Shown: positions 1-8,078 of the stretch, piece by piece
Layout: each line of letters opens with the position of its first letter
Position numbering within the stretch: position 1 is the first letter of the stretch
IMG/VR virus record: IMGVR_UViG_3300044816_000087
Span: 1 to 29,253 of that record
DNA length: 29,253 nt
Source: a virus
Strand: one strand, 5' to 3'
Made by a program: the position numbers and the translations under genes
The notes under the pieces: generated by a model
The model's database searches: none
What the model was told of the DNA's origin: nothing
Seen by the model: the letters and a program-made list of their open reading frames with translations, nothing else

Positions 1-100
1 GCTGTCGCGAAATTATAATAATCCTTGGTTTGATGCCGCTGGGTCTGCAGTTAGTCTGTTGGATGGTACGGCTCGACGTCCGGCACAGGGATCAGGCTAG
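1..100 (+). CDS. 3' part of a small early protein; 5' part is at the right edge
   Basis: The frame starting at base 2 is open and encodes 32 residues before a TAG at 98-100. It begins LSRNYNNPWFDAAG and ends RRPAQGSG. Base 1 (g) completes a TGG codon with the last two bases of the window (tg), so this is the carboxyl end of the gene that starts at 29102. The joined protein would be 83 residues, acidic at the front and rich in Gly/Ala at the end. It is the last-but-two gene of the rightward early unit. The neighbouring frame 3 is also open, to a TGA at 117-119 that overlaps the next GTG, but its translation looks less protein-like. No family is recognised. Confidence 0.6.
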   Translation, partial: LSRNYNNPWFDAAGSAVSLLDGTARRPAQGSG

Positions 101-115
101 CGGAGGAGTTGGTAA

Positions 116-304
116 GTGAACGAACAGCAGGAAGAATGGCAGGTTCGGCGCCGCAGTGATGGCAAACTGCTCACGTGGGATGGCTGGGGCGGCTTCCACT
201 GGGATAATTCGGGTGGCATTTTCCCAAGTAAGGGATCAGCCGAGAAATGGCCGGGATTCAAGCCGGATGAGCATGAGGCTGTTCGTAGCGGAGACGTGTT
301 GTGA
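116..304 (+). CDS. Small early protein of unknown function (62 aa)
   Basis: This is a 62-residue protein starting at GTG 116. A strong Shine-Dalgarno GGAGGAG lies at 102-108, seven bases upstream, which decides the start. The sequence is rich in Trp, Gly and charged residues (WDGWGGFHWDNSGG near residues 20-33), with no membrane segment or signal peptide. It looks like a small soluble phage accessory protein. The stop TGA (302-304) overlaps the GTG of the next gene, so the two are probably translationally coupled. It belongs to the rightward early unit that enters from the right edge. No family is recognised. Confidence 0.65.
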   Translation: MNEQQEEWQVRRRSDGKLLTWDGWGGFHWDNSGGIFPSKGSAEKWPGFKPDEHEAVRSGDVL

Positions 305-468
305 CCAACGAGATCTGGCAAAAGCGCCGTCAACAGCTCGAGAAAGATGCGCGCGAAGCCATCTCGAAGCTGTTCGAGCATATGGGGGATCCCGCCAGCG
401 CTCAATTGCAGTTGGACAAGAAACTGTGGGTGAGGATCGAGCTCACCCCCGATCTGGCTACGGCGTGA
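301..468 (+). CDS. Small early protein of unknown function (55 aa), last rightward gene
   Basis: This gene encodes 55 residues from GTG 301, in a GTGA overlap with the preceding gene, to TGA 466-468. It has an amphipathic charged N-terminal half (WQKRRQQLEKDAREAISKLF), likely helical, followed by a short strand-like tail (LWVRIELTPDL). There is no membrane segment. It is the terminal gene of the rightward unit and ends 15 bases before the end of the convergent holin gene. Two short inverted repeats overlap its 3' end and may terminate transcription from both sides. The start is supported only by the overlap, and function is unknown. Confidence 0.6.
   Translation: MTNEIWQKRRQQLEKDAREAISKLFEHMGDPASAQLQLDKKLWVRIELTPDLATA
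428..448 (-). terminator. Hairpin at the end of the leftward unit (possible terminator)
   Basis: GGGTGAG (428-434) and CTCACCC (442-448) form a perfect 7-bp stem with a 7-base loop. Read leftward, the hairpin follows the holin gene and is succeeded by a mildly T-rich stretch (ACAGTTTCTTG). It lies inside the 3' end of the convergent 55-aa gene. The weak U-tract makes intrinsic termination only plausible. Confidence 0.35.
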
Positions 469-493
469 GATCGATGCCGTCTATTATTTTGTT
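460..493 (+). terminator. Possible intrinsic terminator of the rightward unit
   Basis: ACGGC (460-464) pairs with GCCGT (476-480) around an 11-base loop. It is followed by the T-rich CTATTATTTTGTT (481-493). It overlaps the stop of the last rightward gene and sits between convergent units, where a terminator is expected. The stem is only 5 bp, so confidence is modest. Confidence 0.4.
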
Positions 494-1002
494 GCAGCGA
501 TTTTGTTGATGACATCCGTCTTGGCAGCTGAGCCCGCAGAGCTTCCATAGAAGAAACTGACGATCGACGCCCAGGCCGTTCCCAGCGAACCGACCATGAC
601 GAGCATCACATCCCCTCCCGTAGTGGGTTTGCCGTAGACGATCAGGTAACCCAATGTGGCGAAGAATCCGAACGTGATCAGATACGCCAGATACCGCGGC
701 GTCGAGTCGTGGGTCGAGATCTGCATCCCCCGAGCGTTGGCAATGTCATCGAAGGTGAGTTTCTCCTCGCTGATTCGCAGGGTCTCCATCTGCGCCTTGA
801 AGGCCTGGTCAGCCTCCTGGAGCTTGAGGAGTACAGTCGGATCGCCTGAGGCAATCGCCGCCTCCTGGGCCTTCGGATCGCTCGTGCCGAGGGCTTTGGC
901 GAGCAAGGTGCCGGCCAGGCCTCCGAAGGGTCCGCCGAGTGCGGTACCTAGCAAAGGGGCTACCGTGCCGATAACTTGCTTGGCAGTACTTCCGAAACTC
1001 AT
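484..1002 (-). CDS. Holin-like membrane protein, 3TM phage holin family
   Basis: This 172-residue protein starts at ATG 1002 in an ATGA overlap with the lysozyme stop. The N-terminus has a glycine-rich hydrophobic stretch (about residues 5-37). A charged middle follows (about 45-95, including DPTVLLKLQEADQAFKAQ and a DIANAR segment). After STPRYLAYLITFGFF there are two clear membrane segments (about 105-125 and 132-150). The order of small hydrophobic helix, charged linker, TPRYLAYL and two helices is what I recall of the 3TM phage holin family. A holin would permeabilise the inner membrane and release the lysozyme encoded just upstream. It is the last gene of the leftward unit. Confidence 0.75.
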   Translation of the reverse strand: MSFGSTAKQVIGTVAPLLGTALGGPFGGLAGTLLAKALGTSDPKAQEAAIASGDPTVLLKLQEADQAFKAQMETLRISEEKLTFDDIANARGMQISTHDSTPRYLAYLITFGFFATLGYLIVYGKPTTGGDVMLVMVGSLGTAWASIVSFFYGSSAGSAAKTDVINKIAATK

Positions 1003-1406
1003 GTGGCACCTGTGAGCAGCAGTTGAGCGAGTGCCGCATAGCGGCCGGCGAGTTCGGGATTGGAGACCTTGCACTCTGTGGCCGCATCTGCCCAGTCACC
1101 TCGAGCAAGCGCTGCGATCATTCGAGGGAAATGAAGCAAACCCGCAGTACCGTTGTTGAATGCGATGTCGAGGCATACCGATTGTCGGACAGGGTCAAGA
1201 CCGCTGTACCAGGGATAGGTGAGCAGCGTGTTATGGCGTTCCGCTGCCTGAGCGTTAAGAAGGGCCGCTGCGGCGAACGCACTGATGCCAGCGTCCACAT
1301 TGAAACCGTACCCGATAGTGAGATGCCCTTGGGTGTCGGTGTACTTGGTGGCACGAAAGCCCTCCTCTGTTTTCAGCCGCGGCAATGCGAGATCGAAGGC
1401 GTTCAT
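999..1406 (-). CDS. Endolysin: T4-type lysozyme (glycoside hydrolase family 24)
   Basis: This 135-residue muramidase cleaves the peptidoglycan glycan backbone at lysis. The T4 lysozyme triad is visible with exact spacing: Glu15, Asp24 and Thr30, in the context EEGF...YTDTQGHLTIGYG, corresponding to E11-D20-T26 of T4. The C-terminal helical half contains the typical FNNGTAGL segment. No signal peptide or SAR-type N-terminal helix is present, so export should depend on a holin. The ATG overlaps the stop of the preceding TM protein (ATGA), and its own stop overlaps the holin start, forming a tight lysis cassette. The protein is slightly short for the family but looks complete. Confidence 0.9.
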   Translation of the reverse strand: MNAFDLALPRLKTEEGFRATKYTDTQGHLTIGYGFNVDAGISAFAAAALLNAQAAERHNTLLTYPWYSGLDPVRQSVCLDIAFNNGTAGLLHFPRMIAALARGDWADAATECKVSNPELAGRYAALAQLLLTGAT

Positions 1407-1717
1407 GATGGATTCGCCTTCTCATCCGCTCGCCCCTTCAAAATTCCCTTCGCCTCGCCTGTCGCTTCACCCAATAAGCCGGCCAATTTCTCTGCCTTCG
1501 CGGCCAGCCCGTTGGTACTCTCGTGCAACTTCACCAGCGCGACATCTTGCTTCTCGAGATGGTTCTGCATCACCTGCGCATTGCGGGCGCGATCCTCCCG
1601 GCTCTCCTGCGCATCCCGACGTGACTTGGCAATGATCACGTAAGCGGTACTGACATTCGCAATGATCACCGCCACCCCCGTGAGGATAGCGATGATTTCT
1701 CCGGGGGAGACATTCAC
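1403..1717 (-). CDS. Small membrane protein with coiled coil, lysis cassette
   Basis: This 104-residue protein starts at GTG 1717 in a GTGA overlap with the upstream gene. One N-terminal hydrophobic segment (about residues 7-29, IIAILTGVAVIIANVSTAYV) is followed by a highly charged helical region (30-100) with likely coiled coil (DAQESREDRARNAQVMQ, LEKQDVALVKLHEST). The position directly before the lysozyme suggests a lysis accessory, either a second holin/antiholin or an inner-membrane spanin-like protein. No outer-membrane spanin lipoprotein is visible beside it. The topology is seen in the sequence; the role is inferred from neighbours. Confidence 0.65.
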   Translation of the reverse strand: MNVSPGEIIAILTGVAVIIANVSTAYVIIAKSRRDAQESREDRARNAQVMQNHLEKQDVALVKLHESTNGLAAKAEKLAGLLGEATGEAKGILKGRADEKANPS

Positions 1718-1995
1718 GAATCAAACCTCCAGTTCTGCCGCTTCTTGCGCGGGATATCGAGCCTGCGCATCACGTCCTCCAGCTCGAAGTCGTGGACGCG
1801 CACATCCTCGTAATACACGGCGCTCTCCTTATTCATGCCATTCATGCGATTGTCCCCTGCATCCAGGCGTTCGCGCTTATAGTCCTTGTGTACTTCGAGC
1901 TTTGCTAGACCCACTTTCATGCCAACATACGCGCCCAATACCCCTCCACATAGACCGACAAAGAGGCTGACGGCTAGAATGAACCATTGTTGCAT
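1714..1995 (-). CDS. Small single-TM protein at the head of the lysis cassette
   Basis: This is a 93-residue protein. The first 30 residues form one membrane segment rich in Gly, Val and Leu (FILAVSLFVGLCGGVLGAYVG). A basic and acidic soluble tail follows (KDYKRERLDAGD, ELEDVMRRLDIPRKKRQN). It lies between the tailspike and the lysozyme/holin group, and its stop overlaps the start of the next membrane gene. It could be a holin-type or regulatory membrane protein. No specific family is recognised. The Shine-Dalgarno before ATG 1995 is weak. Confidence 0.6.
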   Translation of the reverse strand: MQQWFILAVSLFVGLCGGVLGAYVGMKVGLAKLEVHKDYKRERLDAGDNRMNGMNKESAVYYEDVRVHDFELEDVMRRLDIPRKKRQNWRFDS

Positions 1996-2031
1996 TACGC
2001 ATCCGGCGAATCATTCGTAATTTGAGTTGCA

Positions 2032-3765
2032 TCAGATAATCTGCTGAACATCCACAGTTTCGTTACCCACATTCGCCGATGGCCAGCTCACGCAGATGAC
2101 GCCCGAATTGCTCGAGGCAATTGTGGCAGTTCCTCCGACTGCGTTGAATTCAGGCGTCAGGGTCAACACGCCATTCAGATTCGCAGCTCCTTGCACCAGC
2201 ACGTTTGATGTCAAAAAAGATTTGGCTGACCCCGAAAAGTCATTGTCCTTTTCGAGATTGATCGTCGTGCCCTTGCGGTAACTACTGCTGCCCCCGGTGT
2301 TCAGATTGAGCGAGACCGAGACTTGCCAGATGTTGCAGAACTGGTATGGAAACAAGACAAAGTGACTCGCTCCCGAGACTTGGATCGCCCCGAACCAGTC
2401 CGTACAGCGGCGAATGACCATGGGCACGGTCTGCTGTGCATTGCACAATGTTTGAACCTTGTCTCCAATGCAATCAAAGGCTCGAAAGGCCGATGTGGTC
2501 AGTGAACTGCTGATGACCACGAGGGCAAACGAGGCATTGTTGTTGTACCACTCGCAATCGCGCAATTCGAGAATAGTGGCCGTAGCATTGCCCGCCAGAA
2601 CACATGGAACCCCGTTACCCGGTAGGTTCTTGAAGGTCACGTTGTTCAGCGTCATCCGCTCATTCGCAATGCTGAAACCCAATGCGGTCGTAGACGGGTC
2701 CCACGCGCTGAAAGATCTCACCCCATCCACGATGCCATTGGAGAACTTCGACACGCATCCGGTTCCGGTACCGTTGGCGTAGAAGTATCCCGGTGAGTTG
2801 TTCACCCGGAAGTTTGAAACCTGAATGTCGCTGTTGGTTGACTGGTTCAGGATCGTGGGACTGGGCGAGGGAATCGTGCCGCCACCCGTCACGCCAAACT
2901 GGGTGTTGTAGATCCACTTGGCATCATTGATTTGCAAGCCGAATACAGTGGACCCAGTGCTCAATAGGATCGAATCGGCCTGGTTGAATTCAGAGTGAAA
3001 GCCATCGAACTGGATGTCTGTGCAAGTCGCCCCGAAGCTCACATCGAAGTGATTCAGGAAGTACAACGTGTTATGGATATGCACGTTGCCGGTGGCGCTG
3101 AAGTTAATGGCGATTTGCGCCTGCTCGATGATGACGTCGGAGCCAAGAATGTCGCCGCTGCCGTAAAAAGCCAGTCCGATTCCCGGTCCTGACATGAACA
3201 GATTGCTGAAATATCCGCCGGCCACCTGGTCAAAAACGATAGTCCCGTTGTTCGATCCGGAGGAAGGCCCTCCGAGGATGAACAGATCCGAGATGCTGAC
3301 CGGCTGCCCTCCTCCGTCTACTGTGGGGACGCCAGAGATCAACCCCCAGCCCATCTGAAAGGTGGGTACGGTCGCGCTGCTGTTGGCGATGATGTAGGTG
3401 GCGCAGAAGGCCCCGCGGAAGCGCTGTCCCTTGCGTATGAACACTCTACCGTTGATGAGGTAGGTGCCTGGAGGCACATAGATGTCTTGCAGCTGATTCG
3501 GCGGCGGCGTGGGCAGCGCTGTATAAGACGCCGTCGCGAAGGTAGCTTGGTTGAATGCGGGAGTAGAATCGATCTGGCCGGTCGGATCCGCTCCATAGCG
3601 CAACACATTACCGGACGGATAGCTGTAATTACTCGGCGTCACCGCGGCGGCAATCTCCTCAGCGGTCCGTGCATATGAATCGATCGTTGAAAAGAAGTCA
3701 GAGCCCGGATTCGGCCCTCCGCGCCGCTGATGAATCGCTTCCAGAATGTCGCGTACGACGGCCAT
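2032..3765 (-). CDS. Tailspike / depolymerase-type protein with pectate-lyase beta-helix
   Basis: This 577-residue virion protein is expected at the tail tip, binding and probably cleaving surface polysaccharide. After a short N-terminal adapter (about 1-50) comes a hallmark pectate lyase superfamily entry motif near residue 55 (VLRYGADPTGQIDSTPAF). It is followed by DIYVPPGTYLINGRVFIRKGQRFRG, the first coils of a right-handed beta-helix. The middle (about 110-420) is rich in Asn, Gly, Ser and Val, with repeated strand-turn patterns typical of parallel beta-helices. The last ~70 residues look like a beta-sandwich or trimerisation region. The gene follows a short tail-fibre-type gene and precedes the lysis genes. 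Catalytic residues cannot be assigned by eye. Confidence 0.85.
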   Translation of the reverse strand: MAVVRDILEAIHQRRGGPNPGSDFFSTIDSYARTAEEIAAAVTPSNYSYPSGNVLRYGADPTGQIDSTPAFNQATFATASYTALPTPPPNQLQDIYVPPGTYLINGRVFIRKGQRFRGAFCATYIIANSSATVPTFQMGWGLISGVPTVDGGGQPVSISDLFILGGPSSGSNNGTIVFDQVAGGYFSNLFMSGPGIGLAFYGSGDILGSDVIIEQAQIAINFSATGNVHIHNTLYFLNHFDVSFGATCTDIQFDGFHSEFNQADSILLSTGSTVFGLQINDAKWIYNTQFGVTGGGTIPSPSPTILNQSTNSDIQVSNFRVNNSPGYFYANGTGTGCVSKFSNGIVDGVRSFSAWDPSTTALGFSIANERMTLNNVTFKNLPGNGVPCVLAGNATATILELRDCEWYNNNASFALVVISSSLTTSAFRAFDCIGDKVQTLCNAQQTVPMVIRRCTDWFGAIQVSGASHFVLFPYQFCNIWQVSVSLNLNTGGSSSYRKGTTINLEKDNDFSGSAKSFLTSNVLVQGAANLNGVLTLTPEFNAVGGTATIASSNSGVICVSWPSANVGNETVDVQQII

Positions 3766-3768
3766 TGC

Positions 3769-4371
3769 TTATGAGAGCAAGTACGCCACAGTCACGGTGT
3801 TGCCAAAACCCTTATTCCCCGCGCCCGCCCAACCGCTCAATGATCCGGCTAGACCGAGTTGGATAGTTGTGCTCGCGATGATCAGAGCATAGGCGCCTGC
3901 AATATCCGCTCCGTTGTTTCTTGCTATCCCGAGGGGTACTACTTGAGCCAAACTAGTCGGCTGAATCGCGGCAGGCAGCCCCGTTATGCTGAAACTCGTA
4001 GAGTTACTAACCCCGAGATTCGCCCCAATGTTCAACAGGGCTAACTTGCCGATACGCGCCCATGTACAAGCGAAATTAGTGCCCGCAGTGAAGCCGACTC
4101 CCACTCCCGTGAATGTCCCATTGGCAATCGAATCGCCATTGAGTCCCGTCCAGCGGAACGAAGCGCTCCCCAGATTTAACGTATTGTCGACCGCGGGGAG
4201 GAAATCGGCCGTAGGCTTCCCTTGGCCGTCCCGCGTGACGCATAAACTGAGACCTGCGGCGTAGCCGTTCTCTTCAGTATCCATCCGGGATGCGGTAATG
4301 TTGATCCCGTTGATCTTGTCCTGGACCCAGTTAAAGACCCGGACGAAGTTGCCTGAACCGTCAAAGGCCAT
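3769..4371 (-). CDS. Short tail fibre / tailspike adaptor protein
   Basis: This 200-residue protein has an N-terminal motif common in podovirus fibre proteins. MAFDGSGNFVRVFNWVQDK is followed by NITASRMDTEENGYAAGLS, then a small beta-rich region with TADFLPAVDNTLNLGSASFRW, a pattern often found just before fibre shafts. The C-terminal half is small-residue rich (GTNFACTWARIGKLALLNIGANLG) and probably a beta-structured knob. It ends four bases before the tailspike start, so the pair is likely co-translated. It may be the particle-attachment platform or a second receptor-binding protein. The 74 bases upstream hold only its ribosome-binding site (GGGG) and no convincing promoter. Confidence 0.65.
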   Translation of the reverse strand: MAFDGSGNFVRVFNWVQDKINGINITASRMDTEENGYAAGLSLCVTRDGQGKPTADFLPAVDNTLNLGSASFRWTGLNGDSIANGTFTGVGVGFTAGTNFACTWARIGKLALLNIGANLGVSNSTSFSITGLPAAIQPTSLAQVVPLGIARNNGADIAGAYALIIASTTIQLGLAGSLSGWAGAGNKGFGNTVTVAYLLS

Positions 4372-4445
4372 GGGATAACCCCGTTATGTTTAATTTCATC
4401 CTATTCTGTGTCATCTGCTTTTTCTGCGAAGACTTCATCCGGGCG

Positions 4446-6209
4446 TTAGTTCGATGCATTAACGGCTCCCGCAACTGAAGTTGGGAATCGACGCTGTAAG
4501 GCTTGCGCAAGCTGAGAGGCCATTTGTGGGCGCGCACCTTCTTGCCCCATGCCGCTCAACAAATATGCGCGCGACCCGCCGCGTACGAAAGGCAATGCGG
4601 CTCCTACTGTGCCGCCCAATATTCCCCCATATTCATGACCTTCTTTCGCCAAGAGAGCGGCTGCGTACAGATTCAGATGACTGACATTGCTACTGTTGGC
4701 CTGTAGATTTGCTTTGGGGTAGTTCGCAGCATGTTCGGCTGCTGTGAGTAGATTCCCGGAGAGTGGCTCACCGCGGCGCAATGCCGCCGCGAGCTTTTGC
4801 CCGCTGACGTTGCCGTTGGGATCCATTGCCTCTTCGATGGTCGAAGCTTTTGCGTAGGTCTGGCGCCCTTTTTTCAAGGCTTCGATCAATCCCGAGTAGG
4901 TTCCGGGGGCTGCAGCTTGGGGCTGCTCTCCGAACGATTCGGCAGCGCGTTCTCCGAAAGCACCCAATTGCTGCGGAGGCCCGGACTGCTGCACGACAGT
5001 CCGCATCGTGGGACGCACTCCTGCATCAACATAACGTCCTTTCGTGGGGTCAAATTCTAATGCCAGTTTGGACTGTGTCGGCGGCACGACCTGGTTAATA
5101 AGTTGACGCGCTCCCACATCGCCCTGTTGGGCATAGTCCATGTTGAGTGCGAATTGCTGCGGATCGGGCGGCTTCTCCAAGCTCTGCGCGCCCCGCTCGG
5201 TCTGCCGTTCAATGGCGGCTGAGACACCTTTGTAGGCGGCGCCCAGTTCACTCTGGCCTTGGCGGTAGGCATCACTGGCCTTCTCGCGCAACAGTTTGAT
5301 GGCCGAGACCGCGGAATTTCCTGTGAAGGACGGTTGCCGATAGGTCTCGACGATCTTCTCGACATCGGGATTGGATGCGCCGGGGAAATCCGCATTGGCG
5401 CCCCGATTGGAGCTCAGCACGCTATCGAGGTCCTGCCCATATTGCGGATCAGCGGAAAATCGCGGGATGGAACGCGCAGCCTCAAATGCTTTGCCGGCTT
5501 CCGCCTTCACGGCGCCCACAGCATCAGGAGTCAAGGTTTCCGCAGTCAATCCTAGATCTTGCGCAGCTCCTGCATTGCGGGCCGTCTGATTGATCACCCT
5601 CGCCTGATTCTGTGTAGCTTCTTTGCCGCCGATCGTCTCCAGCGTCTTGTTGATCAGTGTTGGGTTTGTCGTGGAAGGTGGAACCACATAACCCTTGTCT
5701 TGAGCTTGTTTCAATCCGGCCGCCAATCGCTGCACCTGCAAGTCCTTGGGAGATACAAATTCCGCAGGCGCTTTCGCGCCCGGAACGGGAAAACTCGGCA
5801 CCATCGCACCGCCCTCAATACCCAGCCCAAAACTGGCGACCTTTTCCGCCGTTGTCTGGGGGGTAGGGAGCGCGCTAGCGAGTGCCCGATTCGCGTATGC
5901 CGATGGAGTATTGCTGGGCCATGCATCAGCCGAGAATGGATTGACTTCCGACCACTTCGGAATGTGCGGATTCTGTGCGAAGTTGTATGCAGCGGTCATG
6001 GCGTCTGGCACCATGTTGACTGCTCCCACGACTCCATGTGCCAAGGCATTCGCGGAGAGTCCCAGGCCACGACCAATCTGATGGCCGATGGTGCCGGGGC
6101 CTTGATCTGGAGGCGCATTCAATTGCGCCAGCAATGCGGGATCGCTCACCGGTTGTGGCGCCCCATTCAGCTGAGCCAACAGAGCCGGATCAGTGACCTC
6201 GTTGGCCAT
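4446..6209 (-). CDS. Large virion protein, probable ejection/internal protein (587 aa)
   Basis: This 587-residue soluble protein starts in a TAATG overlap with the upstream gene. It opens with two copies of DPALLAQLN (residues about 7-15 and 23-31). A hydrophobic, glycine-rich stretch follows (about 40-75, GRGLGLSANALAHGVVGAVN), then long Ala/Gln/Lys-rich helical segments and a Gly/Ala-rich C-terminus containing GGILGGTVGAALPFVRGG. Short-tailed phages usually encode ejection proteins between the nozzle and the spike; these enter the cell with DNA, are helix-rich and carry amphipathic or hydrophobic patches. That positional logic and composition support the call. No catalytic motif is seen. 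Confidence 0.6.
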   Translation of the reverse strand: MANEVTDPALLAQLNGAPQPVSDPALLAQLNAPPDQGPGTIGHQIGRGLGLSANALAHGVVGAVNMVPDAMTAAYNFAQNPHIPKWSEVNPFSADAWPSNTPSAYANRALASALPTPQTTAEKVASFGLGIEGGAMVPSFPVPGAKAPAEFVSPKDLQVQRLAAGLKQAQDKGYVVPPSTTNPTLINKTLETIGGKEATQNQARVINQTARNAGAAQDLGLTAETLTPDAVGAVKAEAGKAFEAARSIPRFSADPQYGQDLDSVLSSNRGANADFPGASNPDVEKIVETYRQPSFTGNSAVSAIKLLREKASDAYRQGQSELGAAYKGVSAAIERQTERGAQSLEKPPDPQQFALNMDYAQQGDVGARQLINQVVPPTQSKLALEFDPTKGRYVDAGVRPTMRTVVQQSGPPQQLGAFGERAAESFGEQPQAAAPGTYSGLIEALKKGRQTYAKASTIEEAMDPNGNVSGQKLAAALRRGEPLSGNLLTAAEHAANYPKANLQANSSNVSHLNLYAAALLAKEGHEYGGILGGTVGAALPFVRGGSRAYLLSGMGQEGARPQMASQLAQALQRRFPTSVAGAVNASN

Positions 6210-7789
6210 TATTGCTCAAACCATTTGCCGTCCTGTTGGACGTAGGTTTTGCCACCGATCTGGCGAGTGATAGGCGCCGCAGTGGAGTTGGATTGGCCTT
6301 TCTCGATCTGTTGATTCTGCTGATCCAGCCAATGAGCAGTATGACCGGTCTCCCATTCATCCGGAGACTTGCCCGTTTTCCACTGGGCGAAGTCCTTCTG
6401 TTTGGCAATCTCCTGCTTGGCCTTGTTGTCCATATACTGCGCGACACGCTTGAACGCGGCCGGATCAGCCATCCCCAGATTGGGATTGTTGGTCATGAAG
6501 GTTTCCAGGTCGAAGTTGGTCCCTCGGCTGGTCATACTGTGAATGGTGTTGACTGCCAATGTCGCGGTCTGCTTCTGAGCGGCCTGCAAGGCGCCAATGT
6601 CCACACCTAGCCACTTCGAGACCGTCGCGGGATCAACTCCGGCAGCGATCATCATCGAACCGGTTTTCATCTTGGCATTGTTGGTCGCGGCGGGAGGTGC
6701 GTCCTTGGCGAGGCTCGTCAGTTCAGACAGAGATCGACGTACTTCCGTAGCGCCAGCGGCATTTTTGGACAGCTCGCTGGCATAGGATTGGCCAGCCTGG
6801 GCACCGGCCTTCTGGGACTCCAGCACCGCAGGACTCGCCGTCTGCCTGCCGGCTGAATTGCCGGAAACCTTCGGTCCACCTGTCGCCCCCGAAGCCACGG
6901 CCGGAGGCGTCGGGAATTCATAGACCTTGCGCCCGCTGGCATCCACGCCCGCCTCGAGCGGCGTCTGACTCACCTTGCCTGCGGTATCCGCCGCTGAACT
7001 GGCCGAGATTGCGCTTGATGCTCCGGGAGCCAACCCCTGACCAGTGAGGTTGCCCTTGGGATCATAGAAGTTCACTGCGCCTGTCGGAGCGGAGGGGTTT
7101 TGGCCAATCACAGCATTGGTCAGCGGATCGCGCTCGATCGCACCGGGTCGCTGCTCGATGGGCGCGATGTAGTTCGCCTTACCCACCGCCTGCTGCATGA
7201 TCTGGCGTCGCAGACCCGGATCTTGGATGCCCGCGGCATTCAGCATCTTCTCCATATCCGTCGGTGCGTATTGCGCCATCAGCGCTTTGCCATATTCCTG
7301 CGGCCCGGCCATGGAGAGAACACCCTGAGCCTGCTGTCGGCTCATGCCGGGGATGATCATGGGATTCTGCGCGGGGGGCTGAGGCGGCAATAGACCCGCG
7401 GGAGGCGCGGGAGCCGGCCCCGGAGGCCCCTGTGAACCCGCTACGCCGTTGGGCGGCAGGAGCCCAGGAGTTGGCGGTGGGGAAGGAGGCGCCTGCGGCG
7501 CGGCGGGCGGCTGCCCTCCTCCCATCATCCCCTGGAAGTACTGCTGCTGCGCGCCCAGCGCTGAATTCTGGGCCTTGCCGGCCATGAGCGCAGAGGCCAG
7601 GGTCGCGACATTCGACAATGCCGATCGGTGCGGCACAATCCGCATCGAATTCCAGTCCTGCGGGTTCTGCGCGGACTGTTGCGTGTTTTGCATCAACGCC
7701 TGCGCCAGCATCTGCTTGCGCTGCAGGTCGATGTACGCCGGGTACTGCGACGGATCGAGGTAGGGGGGCTGGATGCCCGAGTCAGCCAT
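6209..7789 (-). CDS. Virion-associated helical protein (526 aa), probable ejection protein
   Basis: This 526-residue protein has a good Shine-Dalgarno (GGAGG) six bases before ATG 7789. The first ~90 residues are Gln/Met-rich helices. Residues about 95-150 are a Pro/Gly-rich linker, the middle is Ala/Ser/Gly-rich, and about 330-480 is predicted helical (KSPDEWETG, QYMDNKAKQEIAKQKDFAQW). The C-terminus ends in a small repeat-like motif (GGKTYVQQDGKWFEQ), which resembles short beta-hairpins seen at the ends of phage virion proteins. It sits among ejection-type genes. No enzyme motif is visible, so the role is inferred from position and composition. Confidence 0.6.
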   Translation of the reverse strand: MADSGIQPPYLDPSQYPAYIDLQRKQMLAQALMQNTQQSAQNPQDWNSMRIVPHRSALSNVATLASALMAGKAQNSALGAQQQYFQGMMGGGQPPAAPQAPPSPPPTPGLLPPNGVAGSQGPPGPAPAPPAGLLPPQPPAQNPMIIPGMSRQQAQGVLSMAGPQEYGKALMAQYAPTDMEKMLNAAGIQDPGLRRQIMQQAVGKANYIAPIEQRPGAIERDPLTNAVIGQNPSAPTGAVNFYDPKGNLTGQGLAPGASSAISASSAADTAGKVSQTPLEAGVDASGRKVYEFPTPPAVASGATGGPKVSGNSAGRQTASPAVLESQKAGAQAGQSYASELSKNAAGATEVRRSLSELTSLAKDAPPAATNNAKMKTGSMMIAAGVDPATVSKWLGVDIGALQAAQKQTATLAVNTIHSMTSRGTNFDLETFMTNNPNLGMADPAAFKRVAQYMDNKAKQEIAKQKDFAQWKTGKSPDEWETGHTAHWLDQQNQQIEKGQSNSTAAPITRQIGGKTYVQQDGKWFEQ

Positions 7790-8078
7790 TGACGCCTCCG
7801 GGCATCGGCATCTGGTTCATCTGTTGCGGCATGGCCTGACCGGGCAGTCCCGGCGCTCCCATGGCGGTAGGATTCGGCGGTGCACCCGGCTGAGGGGGTT
7901 GGCCTGGTTGTGGCGGCTGTCCTTGTTGGAGCGCGCGCATCAGCATGATCTTTTGCGCCAATTGCCCGGCTGCACCGACTGGCCCGGCTTGTGGCTGCAT
8001 GCCACCTGCCTGAGGCTGCTGTTGGCCGCCCAACTGCGACGCCAGCATCTGGGCCATCATCTGCGGGTTCGCACTCAT
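7782..8078 (-). CDS. Pro/Gln/Met-rich low-complexity phage protein (98 aa)
   Basis: This 98-residue protein starts in an ATGA overlap with the S74-domain gene and overlaps the next start by eight bases. It is almost entirely Gln, Pro, Gly, Met and Ala, with tandem GQPPQP units in the middle (about 53-66) and a short helix (about 39-50, AQKIMLMRALQQG). Such low-complexity proteins often sit beside ejection proteins of podoviruses. It may be a flexible internal component or assembly factor. Overlaps on both sides, not homology, are the best evidence that it is real. Confidence 0.6.
   Translation of the reverse strand: MSANPQMMAQMLASQLGGQQQPQAGGMQPQAGPVGAAGQLAQKIMLMRALQQGQPPQPGQPPQPGAPPNPTAMGAPGLPGQAMPQQMNQMPMPGGVNG

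Noticed and set aside
4372-4445. 12-codon ORF (MKLNITGLSHGL) and AT-rich gap before the short fibre gene
   Set aside because: Too short, and no clear promoter hexamers at correct spacing were found.
5559-6245. Plus-strand open frame of 228 codons
   Set aside because: It lies opposite the 587-aa ejection-type gene, with many Cys/Trp/Arg residues typical of shadow frames.
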